Numbered from the stretch's first letter, positions 43,516-52,486 are shown. The stretch is 64,000 nt of DNA from Bacteroides sp. (GCA_036351255.1 JAZBOS010000052.1:122552-186551); one strand, 5' to 3'. Made by a program: numbers and translations. The notes: generated from the letters alone by a model not told the origin.

Positions 43516-46473
43516 TTATGAGCGTGGGTTTCTGATCTTAGTCAGGTAACCAACGGAAGGCAGTGTGTGCAGTTCCTCCAGCAGATGATAATTTCTGGGA
43601 TCCTTGATTAGTTGTGACACCCTGCTTTCGGGATCATTCAGGTCGCCAAACACAAGGGCATTTGAAGGGCAGGACTGCACACAGGCGGGCATAATCTCAC
43701 CGTCTTTGAGGGGACGCCTTTCATTCTTGGCGTTGAGTTTGGCTTCCTGTATGCGTTGTACGCAAAATGAGCATTTCTCAACCACGCCCCGCTCCCTTAC
43801 TGTAACATCAGGATTGAGCACCATCCGGCCCAGGTCGGTGGTGGTGTGGGTGTTGAATTGCTCTTTGGTGGCATACTCATACCAGTTAAACCGCCGGACC
43901 TTGTAAGGGCAGTTGTTGATGCAGTATTTGGTTCCCACGCAACGGTTGTAGGTGATCTGGTTTATGCCTTCCTGACTGTGTGTGGTAGCCGCAACAGGGC
44001 AGACGTTTTCACAGGGGGCATGATCACAATGCTGGCACATCAGGGGCTGGAACACCACGCTCGGGTTTTCGGCATCGCCGGTATAATAACGGTCAATGCG
44101 CATCCAGTGCATGATGCGCCTGCGCCTTACCTGGTCCTTGCCAATTACAGGGGTATTGTTTTCGCTCTGGCATGCAATCACACAGGTACTGCACCCGGTG
44201 CAGGCATTCAGATCGACCATCAGCGCCCAGTGATGCCCGGGAAACTCGCTCTCCGGATATAAGGTGTTGTGATGTTTCAGGTGATAGGCACGTAACTCAT
44301 TGCCGGCTGCGGGGTTTTCCTTGTATTTATCCAGGGTTGACTCCCTGACGATGGCACGACCTTCCATAGAGAAATGGGTCTGGGTGCGTGCAAAGGTGTG
44401 TCCGGTACCGGCTTTCGACCACGAGCTTAACGTTCCATGGAAGTTGCGATCAGCACTCAGCAGGAAGGCATTTCCGCCCCTGCCGTCAGCGCTGATGCCT
44501 GCCTTGCTGCGGCCATAGCCCAAAGCAATGGCCAGCATGCCGGCGGCCAAACCGGGCTGGATCAGCACAGGAACCTCCATTTTTTCATTGATGCGGATCA
44601 CATCGCCCTCTAAAAAACCAAGCTGGGTTGCCGTGGCTGGCGAAACGGCCGCGAAGTTATCCCAGCAAACCGAAGTGATGGGGTCGGGCAGTTCCTGTAA
44701 CCAGGGGTTGTTGGCATCGTGCCCATCGCCCATCGAAAGACTGGGGTATACCACAAATTCCAGATCAGACCCTCTGGTTTGTCCTTGCAAATTGGCAATG
44801 ATTCCCGTGAGACCAGAGAAATTGGGCGAAAAGCTTCCTGAGACTTTTGCGGGGACTTCAAGAACTCCTGACTGCAAGGTTTTCATCCAAAAGCTCTCTG
44901 CATCGGAATATTCTGTTTGCTGGGGGAAAAGATTAGTTTGCCACCAGGCTTTCAGGTATTGGTGAAAATCAGCTTCCCTCCCCATCCATGTCAAAAGGGT
45001 ATCCTGGAACTGTCGAGTCTTAAACAGGGGGTGAATCAGCGGTTGCATCAGGCTGTATTGGCCAGATTTAAATTCAGCATCTCCCCATGATTCCAGGTAA
45101 TGATTATCGGGCAATATATACTGGCAAGCCTCAGCGGTCTCGTCCATTGTTGTGGCAAAGGAGAGGGTCAGGCCGGTGTTCTTGATGGCATTGAGCACCC
45201 CTTCCGTATCGTAGTGATGGTAGACGGGATTGGTCTGGTAGAACATCACTGCTTCCATCTTGCCTTGTTTCATATCGTTGACCAGGGCTTCGAAAGCGCC
45301 TTCGTCTGACATTCCTGTCATCAGCGTAGCAGTGGGGTCAATGGTGTTCCCGTATGCCCCGCAAAGCTGGTTGATGGCAGCTACAATTGTTTGCACTTCT
45401 GCCTGGGGGCTGCCGCAGACTACTAAAGCTTTGCCCCTTTGTTTCATCAAATGCGCAGCCAAGCCATTCACATCATAGTTAGTGTAGGCCTCTCCAGCAG
45501 GGCTTTGGCCGGCAAGGGCAGCCATCCTGTTATAAAGAGCAAGCAGAATATTCAGCTCCTCAGAAGGCTTTACCGGAACGCGTTCATCGGCATTGGCGCC
45601 GGTGAGCGAAAGCATCCCCTCGAACTGTATGTGGCGCGACATCTCTGGTTTGTCCTGGCTGACACGGCGACGTTCGGCATAGCGCCCGGCAAATTCAATC
45701 GGGGAGAGCCAGGTGCCCAGGAAATCACAACCGAAGCTGACAATCAGATCTGCCTTGTCAAAGCGGTAGTCCGGAATTATGGCCTGTCCAAACAGCGTCT
45801 CGTGGGCTTTTCGGATGCCAGAATAGGGAATGGCATCCCAGGCAACTACCTCGAGACCAGGATATTCGGTTTTGAATTCTTCTATCAGTGCACGGGTACT
45901 GGGGCTTAGCAGGCTAGGGGTCACCAGGGCCATACGGCCACCATTGGCCGAGACTTCTCTAAGCTTTATGCCGAATGCTTCATCGGCGGCTTCCCAGGCA
46001 ATGGCTTCTCCGTTATGCAAGGCATTTTTGTATCGGGCGCCCGTGTCATAGAGGCTGAGTACGGATGCCTGAACCCTTGCCGAGGTCCCGCCCCGGGTCA
46101 CCGGTGAAAGCCTGTTGCCTTCAATTTTGATGGGGCGTCCATCCCTGCTCTTTACCAGCACGGGGCAGTATTCATTACCGTGCAGATAAGTGGAAGCATA
46201 ATACGATGCTTTCCCGGGAATCAGTTCCTCGGGCTGGTTGAGGTAGGGGATGGCTTTCTTTACCGGGTTCTCGCAGGCCGAAAGCACAGTGGCCGAAACG
46301 AAACTTATGCCGCACCACTTCAGGAAGTCACGCCGTGAAGAAGATTGCGGGTTCTTGTCGTCAGCCAAAATCTCCATCATTGACCGGGCCTGATCTTCCG
46401 CACGAAGATCATCGGTTTGCAAATGCCCGGCAGGTTGTACTTCGTGTAAACTTTTCCAGTATTTTTTTTCCAT
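43516..46473 (-). CDS. actB: Alternative complex III subunit ActB (molybdopterin-like and iron-sulphur protein)
   Basis: 985 residues. The N terminus (YWKSLHEV) is followed by an internal Tat-like signal, SSRRDFLKWCG, typical of ActB. The N-terminal two thirds resemble a molybdopterin oxidoreductase without the cofactor. The C-terminal third is a ferredoxin-like domain with four cysteine groups: CTGCSTCVIAC, CQHCDHAPCENVC, CVGTKYCINNC and CSFCVQRI with CVQSC, supporting three [4Fe-4S] and one [3Fe-4S] cluster as in known complexes. Carries electrons from quinol to the haem subunits. Confidence 0.96.
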   Translation of the reverse strand: MEKKYWKSLHEVQPAGHLQTDDLRAEDQARSMMEILADDKNPQSSSRRDFLKWCGISFVSATVLSACENPVKKAIPYLNQPEELIPGKASYYASTYLHGNEYCPVLVKSRDGRPIKIEGNRLSPVTRGGTSARVQASVLSLYDTGARYKNALHNGEAIAWEAADEAFGIKLREVSANGGRMALVTPSLLSPSTRALIEEFKTEYPGLEVVAWDAIPYSGIRKAHETLFGQAIIPDYRFDKADLIVSFGCDFLGTWLSPIEFAGRYAERRRVSQDKPEMSRHIQFEGMLSLTGANADERVPVKPSEELNILLALYNRMAALAGQSPAGEAYTNYDVNGLAAHLMKQRGKALVVCGSPQAEVQTIVAAINQLCGAYGNTIDPTATLMTGMSDEGAFEALVNDMKQGKMEAVMFYQTNPVYHHYDTEGVLNAIKNTGLTLSFATTMDETAEACQYILPDNHYLESWGDAEFKSGQYSLMQPLIHPLFKTRQFQDTLLTWMGREADFHQYLKAWWQTNLFPQQTEYSDAESFWMKTLQSGVLEVPAKVSGSFSPNFSGLTGIIANLQGQTRGSDLEFVVYPSLSMGDGHDANNPWLQELPDPITSVCWDNFAAVSPATATQLGFLEGDVIRINEKMEVPVLIQPGLAAGMLAIALGYGRSKAGISADGRGGNAFLLSADRNFHGTLSSWSKAGTGHTFARTQTHFSMEGRAIVRESTLDKYKENPAAGNELRAYHLKHHNTLYPESEFPGHHWALMVDLNACTGCSTCVIACQSENNTPVIGKDQVRRRRIMHWMRIDRYYTGDAENPSVVFQPLMCQHCDHAPCENVCPVAATTHSQEGINQITYNRCVGTKYCINNCPYKVRRFNWYEYATKEQFNTHTTTDLGRMVLNPDVTVRERGVVEKCSFCVQRIQEAKLNAKNERRPLKDGEIMPACVQSCPSNALVFGDLNDPESRVSQLIKDPRNYHLLEELHTLPSVGYLTKIRNPRS

Positions 46474-46536
46474 TGGAAACAGTTTGTATTTCTGAAAGCT
46501 TAATTAACAATTATTTCGAGGGGGTGTCTTCCATGA

Positions 46537-47769
46537 TTAATAATGGCACTTCATGCAGTCCTCGCCACCTATCTGGGCAGCCTTCACGGCATCGATCCTT
46601 CCTTCCCTGATGTCCTTGTGAAGTTCTTCATATATTCCAAAATAGGGATTATTCAGGAAATCCACGTCATTGTCGCGGTGGCAGGTAAGGCACCAGCCCA
46701 TGCTCAGGTCAGCGTTTTGATAAAGGATGTGCATTTTTTCCACCGTGCCATGACATTCCTGACATTCCAGTTTGCCGGCATTCACGTGCTGGGCATGGCT
46801 GTAAAAGCTATGATCGGGAAGGTCATGGATGCGTATCCACTGGATGGGTTCTCCGGTTTCCAGGGCCTGGTGGATCTTATTGATCTCAAAGCGCCCGGAA
46901 TTAGTCCCCTCGCGAATAACGGTATGGCAATTGAGGCAGGTGTTGTTGGAAGGAATGCCCGAACTGAGGCTGAACTGGTTTACGGTGTGGCAGTAGTTGC
47001 AGTCGATGGCGTTTTCACCGGCATGCACCAGGTGCGAGAACTTGATGGGCTGATCGGGCATATACCCCTGCGTGCGGCCAAGATTGCGGCTCTCGGCAAC
47101 GGCATATTGCATATGCACCACAAGGCCAATGATCAGGATCAAAACGTGCAGGGCTTTAAACCGAATCTTTTTTGTGATCAGAAGGTCAATCAACGCCAGG
47201 AGCATCAACAGGCCCATTCCCCAGAAAATAAAGGTATTAACAGGGTAAGCCTTCAGTTCGCCCGGGCCTTTTTTCAGAACGGATTCATAATAGGCTTCCA
47301 GTTGTTTTTCCTCGTCGGGGGTAATGATCATGCCCGGGTGATCGGCCATCATACGCATGCCGGTGGGGCTGTTCATCTTCTCGAGGATGCGATAATCCGG
47401 GTTGTCATACCACAACTGGGCCAAATCAAAAGCTGAAGGGTTCCAGTTCAGGGTATCGGTGCGGGTGGGGTAGTGGCACGAAGCACAATTGTGGGTTCCA
47501 CTGCCAAAAGGTACCAGTCCCTTGAAAAGCCTTTCTCCCCTTCTTAAATCCTGCTTGCTGTAGTCGCCACGGGTGTAAACCTCATCGGGCTGGCTTTCCG
47601 GAACTTCTTCTGCTGCTTCGGCAACCACTTCAAGGATGCTGTCGGTGGTTTCTACGATCTCTTCCGCTTCCCCGGGAAGGGTATCCTGGCTTTGGACAGA
47701 AAAGGGAAACCAAAAAAAGATACTGTAAAGCAGTATCAGAATACCCGGGAAATACCACCCGGATCTCAT
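46537..47769 (-). CDS. actA: Alternative complex III subunit ActA (multihaem cytochrome c)
   Basis: 410 residues from MRSGWYFPG, the start giving the best signal peptide; ATGs at 47832 and 47796 are in frame. An N-terminal cytochrome-c-like region with CASCH is followed by a membrane helix (about 178-198), a second hydrophobic segment (about 212-230) and a C-terminal pentahaem section with CNYCH, CLNCH, CQECH, CLTCH and CMKCH. That makes six haem motifs; ActA of characterised complexes is described as pentahaem. First gene of the act-cox operon. No exact -7 box found in the long upstream gap. Confidence 0.92.
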   Translation of the reverse strand: MRSGWYFPGILILLYSIFFWFPFSVQSQDTLPGEAEEIVETTDSILEVVAEAAEEVPESQPDEVYTRGDYSKQDLRRGERLFKGLVPFGSGTHNCASCHYPTRTDTLNWNPSAFDLAQLWYDNPDYRILEKMNSPTGMRMMADHPGMIITPDEEKQLEAYYESVLKKGPGELKAYPVNTFIFWGMGLLMLLALIDLLITKKIRFKALHVLILIIGLVVHMQYAVAESRNLGRTQGYMPDQPIKFSHLVHAGENAIDCNYCHTVNQFSLSSGIPSNNTCLNCHTVIREGTNSGRFEINKIHQALETGEPIQWIRIHDLPDHSFYSHAQHVNAGKLECQECHGTVEKMHILYQNADLSMGWCLTCHRDNDVDFLNNPYFGIYEELHKDIREGRIDAVKAAQIGGEDCMKCHY

Positions 47770-47832
47770 AATACCTCGATTTGGTGAGTTGTGCATGATG
47801 TATTGATTTTGAATGCAAACAAGGCGAATCAT

Positions 47833-48347
47833 TCATGATATCCGGCCTTATCAAATCAGGTTAATCGATAATTTAAGAAAGCTCTGAAAATCAATTTGAT
47901 AGAAAGACTAAATTTTCCTAAAGTGACTGGAAATAAAGGCTTCGGGAGTAAAATTATAAAAAAATGGTTCTCTTTTAACTCCCTTTGCTAATTCATAATC
48001 ATTCAAAATAAAACCTATAATATTGATAAAAATATAAGGAAGAGTTAATTATTTGTACGATCTTTGCTTTCTTTAATAAATTCCTGGCGCCTTTGTCATA
48101 ATTATTGACCGGCATGATTTTGTGAAGAGATAAAAAAATCAGTATGTTTACGGTTCTTTTTTTGGGAATTTCTGCTTTCTTTTGCCTTTTCTTAGAAATG
48201 CAGTCCTTTTTTGCTTCAAATAACATAAAATAACATAATTCACGTTATTTCTTTTGTCAGGATTGATAATCTCTTAAAATAATGAAGGCCAATACGCCAC
48301 GGTTTCTTGGCGGGCAGATTTAACAAACACTGCTTTAACGAATCCTA
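47833..48347. other. AT-rich divergent gap between actA and the receiver-cyclase gene
   Basis: About 515 bp, strongly AT-rich. It must contain both divergent promoters, but no exact TAnnTTTG with correct spacing was found near either start. A short Lys-rich frame on the minus strand (47999-48226) has no start context or similarity and is not called. A repeat at 48218-48250 is listed separately. Confidence 0.5.
48218..48250. promoter_or_regulatory. Candidate operator: AAATAAC direct and inverted half-sites
   Basis: AAATAACATA occurs twice in tandem (48218-48227 and 48228-48237), followed by the inverted half GTTATTT at 48244-48250. The sites are spaced by one helical turn, about 100 bp upstream of the receiver-cyclase start. 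Chance is possible in such AT-rich DNA. Confidence 0.3.
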
Positions 48348-49583
48348 ATGTTAAGAAAAGAAAGCATTTCCAAATCTTCTGGAAACCAGCCACCTTCTTC
48401 CGTGTGGGTGCTCGACGATGATATGATGATGGTAAAGGCCATTGAGAAGAAACTTTCGACCAATGGTTATGCATGTCGCGGGTTTACAGATGCAGGTTCT
48501 TTTAAGGATGCTTTTTTTGCTGACCACCTGGATGGCTTGCTTTTACTAGTCGATTATCAACTGGGCTCCACAACAGGCCTCTCGGTTATCAGGGAAATTC
48601 AGGCCAAAGGCATTCAGCCTGATTTCATGGCCATGACAGGCTATGGTGACGAGAAGGTGGCGGTCTCTATTATGAAGGCCGGTGCCATCGATTACCTCGT
48701 GAAGGAAAAGGGTTTTATCGATCACATCCCCCTCGCGGTTGAGGCTGCTTTTAAGCGGATGGAGCTAGACCGGAAACTAGAAAAAGCTACTGCGGCCCTC
48801 AAAAGAAGCCTTGATAAACATAAAAAGCTGAATAAGCAGATCCGGGAGCAACACCAGGAGCTAACCATTGAGAAAGCGAAGGTGGAGAAACTGCTTCAAA
48901 ATATCCTTCCTTCAAAAATTGCCGGGGAGCTTCTGACCATTGGGACTGCCAAGGCGAGGTATTTTCCCTGCGTCAGTGTACTGTATGCCGATGTAGAGGA
49001 TTTTTCCGCCAAATCATCCCTGTTCTCACCAATAGATTTGGTTGAGAAACTCGATGAATATTTCAGCAAGTTTGATACAATCATTGACCGGCTGAAACTG
49101 GAAAAGATCAAGACCATCGGTGATTGTTACATGTGCGCCGGGGGTATTCCCGAGGCCGATACGCTCAACCCGCCGCGTGCGGTTTTGGCAGGGCTTCAGA
49201 TACAGGATGTCATTTTACGTGAAGCACGCGAAGCCAATGCCCAGGGCCTGCCATACTTTACCATGCGCGTGGGCGTTCATACCGGCGAAGTGGTGGCTGG
49301 GGTCATCGGCCGAAGGAAATTCTCCTACGATATTTGGGGCAATGCCGCCAATAAGGCGCACTGGATGGTCCAGTCAAGCCTCGAAAACATGGTCAACATC
49401 TCGGCAGAAACCTATGAATATGTGGCCGAATATTTCGAATGTTCATTCCGGGGTATGGTGAAAACAAAACATTTTCAACAGGAGGGGATGTATTTTGTCC
49501 ACCGTCTCAAACCCGAATATGCTGACGACCCCGACGGACTCAAACCCAATATTGAGTTCATGATGGCTGCCGGGCTGGCCTGA
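48348..49583 (+). CDS. Receiver domain - class III nucleotide cyclase
   Basis: 411 residues. A response-regulator receiver (about 18-140) has phosphoacceptor Asp in LLLVDYQLG, with acidic DDD and Lys in YLVKEKG. A coiled coil (about 145-185) is followed by a class III cyclase homology domain (about 200-385). Metal Asp residues are in YADVEDFS and KTIGD; Lys of KTIGD and Asp of DIWGN fit adenine recognition. In the NAANKAHWM segment the expected transition-state Arg (usually N-x3-R) is Trp, so activity may be weak or altered. Its receiver resembles the first receiver of the downstream hybrid kinase. Confidence 0.9.
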   Translation: MLRKESISKSSGNQPPSSVWVLDDDMMMVKAIEKKLSTNGYACRGFTDAGSFKDAFFADHLDGLLLLVDYQLGSTTGLSVIREIQAKGIQPDFMAMTGYGDEKVAVSIMKAGAIDYLVKEKGFIDHIPLAVEAAFKRMELDRKLEKATAALKRSLDKHKKLNKQIREQHQELTIEKAKVEKLLQNILPSKIAGELLTIGTAKARYFPCVSVLYADVEDFSAKSSLFSPIDLVEKLDEYFSKFDTIIDRLKLEKIKTIGDCYMCAGGIPEADTLNPPRAVLAGLQIQDVILREAREANAQGLPYFTMRVGVHTGEVVAGVIGRRKFSYDIWGNAANKAHWMVQSSLENMVNISAETYEYVAEYFECSFRGMVKTKHFQQEGMYFVHRLKPEYADDPDGLKPNIEFMMAAGLA

Positions 49584-49643
49584 ACCAACTTCACGCCCCT
49601 GTCATTCGCCTGGTGAACGTTTTCCCCTATTCAGCATTGCTTA

Positions 49644-49673
49644 TTGTTTAAATAATAGAATATTGTAAATTTG
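49644..49673 (+). promoter_or_regulatory. Complete Bacteroidota promoter (-33 TTG, N19, -7 TAAATTTG)
   Basis: TTG at 49644-49646, a 19-nt spacer and an exact TAAATTTG at 49666-49673. It lies 33 nt before the hybrid kinase ATG, so that gene can be expressed independently of the cyclase gene. Confidence 0.75.
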
Positions 49674-49706
49674 CTTCTTCATAAGGAGTTGCAATAAACC
49701 CTCGCA

Positions 49707-52052
49707 ATGGAGCAATATTTAGATGACCCTGGCAGCCAGCAGTTCATTATCTCAGTTGTTGAAGATGATCTCTCGCTGAACCGCTTAATCCAGAAAACGC
49801 TGGAAAAAGAAGGGTATGTCACCCGGGGTTTTCTGTCGGGGGCCGAAGCCCACGGTTGGCTCAGCAGCAACTCAAACCAAGATACCCTGATCCTGCTCGA
49901 TTACCAGCTTGCCGATATTCAGGGTGAGGAACTTATCAAACAGCTGCGAAAGGAAAATCTCGACTTGCCTTTTGTTATCATTACCGGCCATGGTGACGAA
50001 CGTACCGCCGTGGAAATGATGAAACTTGGAGCCCTCGATTACATGGTGAAAGACAACAGTTTTATTGACCTGTTGCCTTCAGTGATCCATCAAGTGGTCA
50101 GCAGGCTGAGCATTCAGAAACAACTCGTCGAGTCGCAGGAAGCCCTTCGCCAAAGCGAGGAAAAATACCGAAGCATCTTTGAGAATATTCAGGATGTTTA
50201 TTTTGAACTGACCCTTGAGGGGAATGTCATTGAGCTTTCGCCGTCAATCGAACAAATCTTTCTTTACCATAAGGAAGATCTCCTGGGCAAACCTTTGTTT
50301 GGAGAAAAGAGCAAACTGGACCTGTTTTTTGAGCAGCTTAATGAAAAGGGCTCTATGTCCGATTTTGAGATGGTCCTGAACCGGAAAAACAAGGAAAGTG
50401 TTCCCTGCTCCATTACCAGTAAATACATATACGATCACGATGGAAACGCCATTATGATCGTTGGATCCATTCGCGATATCAGCGAGCGGAAACAAGTGGA
50501 AGAAAGCCTGCGAATCAGCGAGGAACGCTACCGTGTCCTGGCTGAGAATTCAAGCGATATGATTTCCAAGCATAGCTGGGATGCCACGTATATTTATGTT
50601 TCGCCTGCCAGCAAAAGGCTGTTGGGTTACGAACCCGAGGAAATCGTGGGCCACTCTGCCTATGTCTTCATTCATCCTGATGATATCGACAAGGTAAGGC
50701 GAAACCATATCGGACTGCTTGAAACCCATCAGGACAATTCTATTGAGAGCTACCGCATTCGTAAGAAAAATGGAGAATATATCTGGTTTGAAACCAATAA
50801 CCAGGTGATCTTCAATGCTAAAACAGCCCTGGTAGAAGAAATCGTGTGTGTGAGCCGCGATGTGACTCTTCGAAAAGAAAAAGAAGAGTTAAGAAAAGCG
50901 ATGGAAGTGGCCGAACGCTCAAACAGGGTGAAATCAGAGTTCTTGGCCAATATGAGCCACGAGATCAGGAATCCCCTGAATGCCATCATTGGGATGACGC
51001 GCACGCTCGGAAAAACCAATACAGACAAGGAACAGCAAAGTATTATTAACTCCATCCTTATTTCTGCCGGAAACCTCTTGCATATCCTCAATGACATCCT
51101 CGATTACTCAAAGATTGAGGCCAATAAAATTGACCTGACTTTTGCCGATTTCGATCTGCAAAAAGCCCTGAATGAGACGCTTTCTGTGTTTGAACCCCAG
51201 GCCAGTGAAAAAAATATTGAACTGGCTGTGCAATTTGGTGAGGGAGTTCCCAAATGGATTCACGGCGATGAGAAGAAGATTTGTCAGGTGTTGAACAACC
51301 TGCTGAGCAATGCAATTAAATTCACCAATGAGGGAAAAATTGAGATTGGAGTAGAAAATAAATCGGTTCAGAAAGAAAACATTCGGCTTGAGTTTTATGT
51401 TAAAGATACAGGAATTGGTGTAAAAGAAGAAGATATTCCCCGCCTGTTCGAATCGTTCCGTCAGCTTGACATTTCCGCAAGAAAGGAATACCAGGGAACT
51501 GGCCTTGGGTTGAATATCGTAAAGAGTCTGGTTGAAATGATGAATGGGGAAGTGAAGTTTGAAAGCGAATATGGAGTGGGAAGCCGAATATCGTTTAATA
51601 TCCCTCTTGTAATGGCCAGAGATCAGGAAACAGATATGGAACAGACGGCAGAGGAAACTTTGGAGATGGAAAAAAGGTTAAGCAACCTTCATATCCTGGT
51701 GGCAGAAGATGATGCCATTAACCAGCTATACCTCGCAGGTTTTCTGCGCTCGCAGGGATGGACTGTCGATACGGCTGCCAATGGCCTGGTGGCCATCGAG
51801 AAGTTTGCATCCAACGCCTACGATCTGGTCCTGATGGATGGACAGATGCCCAAAATGGATGGCTTCGAAACGGCCCGCCGCATCCGTGAAATGGAAAAAG
51901 ATACCGGCAAGCACGTCCCAATTGTGGCCATTACAGGTTATGCCATTCCCGGAGACCGCGAACGATTTATGGATGCCGGCATGGATGACTATGTTTCCAA
52001 GCCCATTGACGAGCGCAAACTGATCGATATCATCAACCGGATGACTGGCTAA
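49707..52052 (+). CDS. Hybrid sensor histidine kinase, REC-PAS-PAS-HisKA-HATPase-REC
   Basis: 781 residues, no membrane segment. Receiver 1 (about 10-130, Asp in LILLDYQLA), PAS 1 (about 150-265), PAS 2 (about 270-395), HisKA (about 410-480, H-box SHEIRNPLN), HATPase (about 520-640, N-box NLLSNAIKFTNEG and GTGLGL), and receiver 2 (about 665-780, DLVLMDGQMPKMDG). A cytoplasmic phosphorelay protein whose input receiver may be phosphorylated by another kinase. The stretch after the first receiver motif (GDE..AV..MK.GA.DY.VK) is shared with the receiver of the preceding cyclase, suggesting duplication. Effector genes are not adjacent. Confidence 0.94.
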   Translation: MEQYLDDPGSQQFIISVVEDDLSLNRLIQKTLEKEGYVTRGFLSGAEAHGWLSSNSNQDTLILLDYQLADIQGEELIKQLRKENLDLPFVIITGHGDERTAVEMMKLGALDYMVKDNSFIDLLPSVIHQVVSRLSIQKQLVESQEALRQSEEKYRSIFENIQDVYFELTLEGNVIELSPSIEQIFLYHKEDLLGKPLFGEKSKLDLFFEQLNEKGSMSDFEMVLNRKNKESVPCSITSKYIYDHDGNAIMIVGSIRDISERKQVEESLRISEERYRVLAENSSDMISKHSWDATYIYVSPASKRLLGYEPEEIVGHSAYVFIHPDDIDKVRRNHIGLLETHQDNSIESYRIRKKNGEYIWFETNNQVIFNAKTALVEEIVCVSRDVTLRKEKEELRKAMEVAERSNRVKSEFLANMSHEIRNPLNAIIGMTRTLGKTNTDKEQQSIINSILISAGNLLHILNDILDYSKIEANKIDLTFADFDLQKALNETLSVFEPQASEKNIELAVQFGEGVPKWIHGDEKKICQVLNNLLSNAIKFTNEGKIEIGVENKSVQKENIRLEFYVKDTGIGVKEEDIPRLFESFRQLDISARKEYQGTGLGLNIVKSLVEMMNGEVKFESEYGVGSRISFNIPLVMARDQETDMEQTAEETLEMEKRLSNLHILVAEDDAINQLYLAGFLRSQGWTVDTAANGLVAIEKFASNAYDLVLMDGQMPKMDGFETARRIREMEKDTGKHVPIVAITGYAIPGDRERFMDAGMDDYVSKPIDERKLIDIINRMTG

Positions 52053-52059
52053 ACCCATT

Positions 52060-52095
52060 GCCTGCCATAAGCCTTTTGTGCAGGCTTCCTTTCCA
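52060..52095 (+). terminator. Weak terminator-like hairpin after hybrid kinase
   Basis: GCCTGC (52060-52065) pairs with GCAGGC (52080-52085), followed by TTCCTTTCC. The stem is short and the T-tract broken. Confidence 0.3.
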
Positions 52096-52219
52096 TTGCC
52101 TCGATCATTTCGCCCTAAATTTTAAGGATTCGCTGCGTTTCCCTTGCAACAGCAAGGTTTCTTTTTGACCTTTTTGTATAAATTTCAGGGATGTAGATGC
52201 AAGGTGCAACAGCCATACC

Positions 52220-52296
52220 ATCCAGGGGGTTTAGACGGTGTTTACTCGGTTTAAACCGAATAAACACCGTCTAAACACCGTCCAAACCCTGATTCT
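52220..52296. repeat. Palindromic 11-bp-unit element, copy 3
   Basis: A 48-bp palindrome at 52229-52276 with one mismatched pair, centred on GGTTTAAACC at 52248-52257. In 11-bp register from the centre, the left arm reads TTACTCGGTTT, TTAGACGGTGT, ATCCAGGGGGT. The right arm (complement) reads TTATTCGGTTT, TTAGACGGTGT, TTGGACGGTGT, AGAATCAGGGT, so the right arm has one extra unit. It sits between the convergent hybrid kinase and pgk genes. Confidence 0.85.
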
Positions 52297-52426
52297 GATC
52301 CCAAATTGCAGCCAATCTGAACCACCCTGAATGCCCTGCCAAGGCGTTATAGAATCATTACAAAAAGGGCTAAAGGGGTTCGTATGTGCCTGATTTTTAG
52401 TTGCAAGAAAGCGGTCGGGCTCTCCC

Positions 52427-52465
52427 CCCGAAAAAGGGCCGTCTCAAAAACCATTGAGACGGCCC
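52427..52465 (-). terminator. Rho-independent terminator after pgk
   Basis: A 12-bp perfect stem (52436-52447 with 52454-52465, GGGCCGTCTCAA) has a 6-nt loop. On the minus strand it is followed by TTTTT and a C/G-rich stretch. Confidence 0.88.
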
Positions 52466-52486
52466 CCTTTAGGGTGTTTATTGAAA

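Noticed and set aside
47999..48226. 75-codon Lys-rich frame on the minus strand in the actA upstream gap
   Set aside because: Composition follows the local AT content; no promoter, start context or recognised motif.
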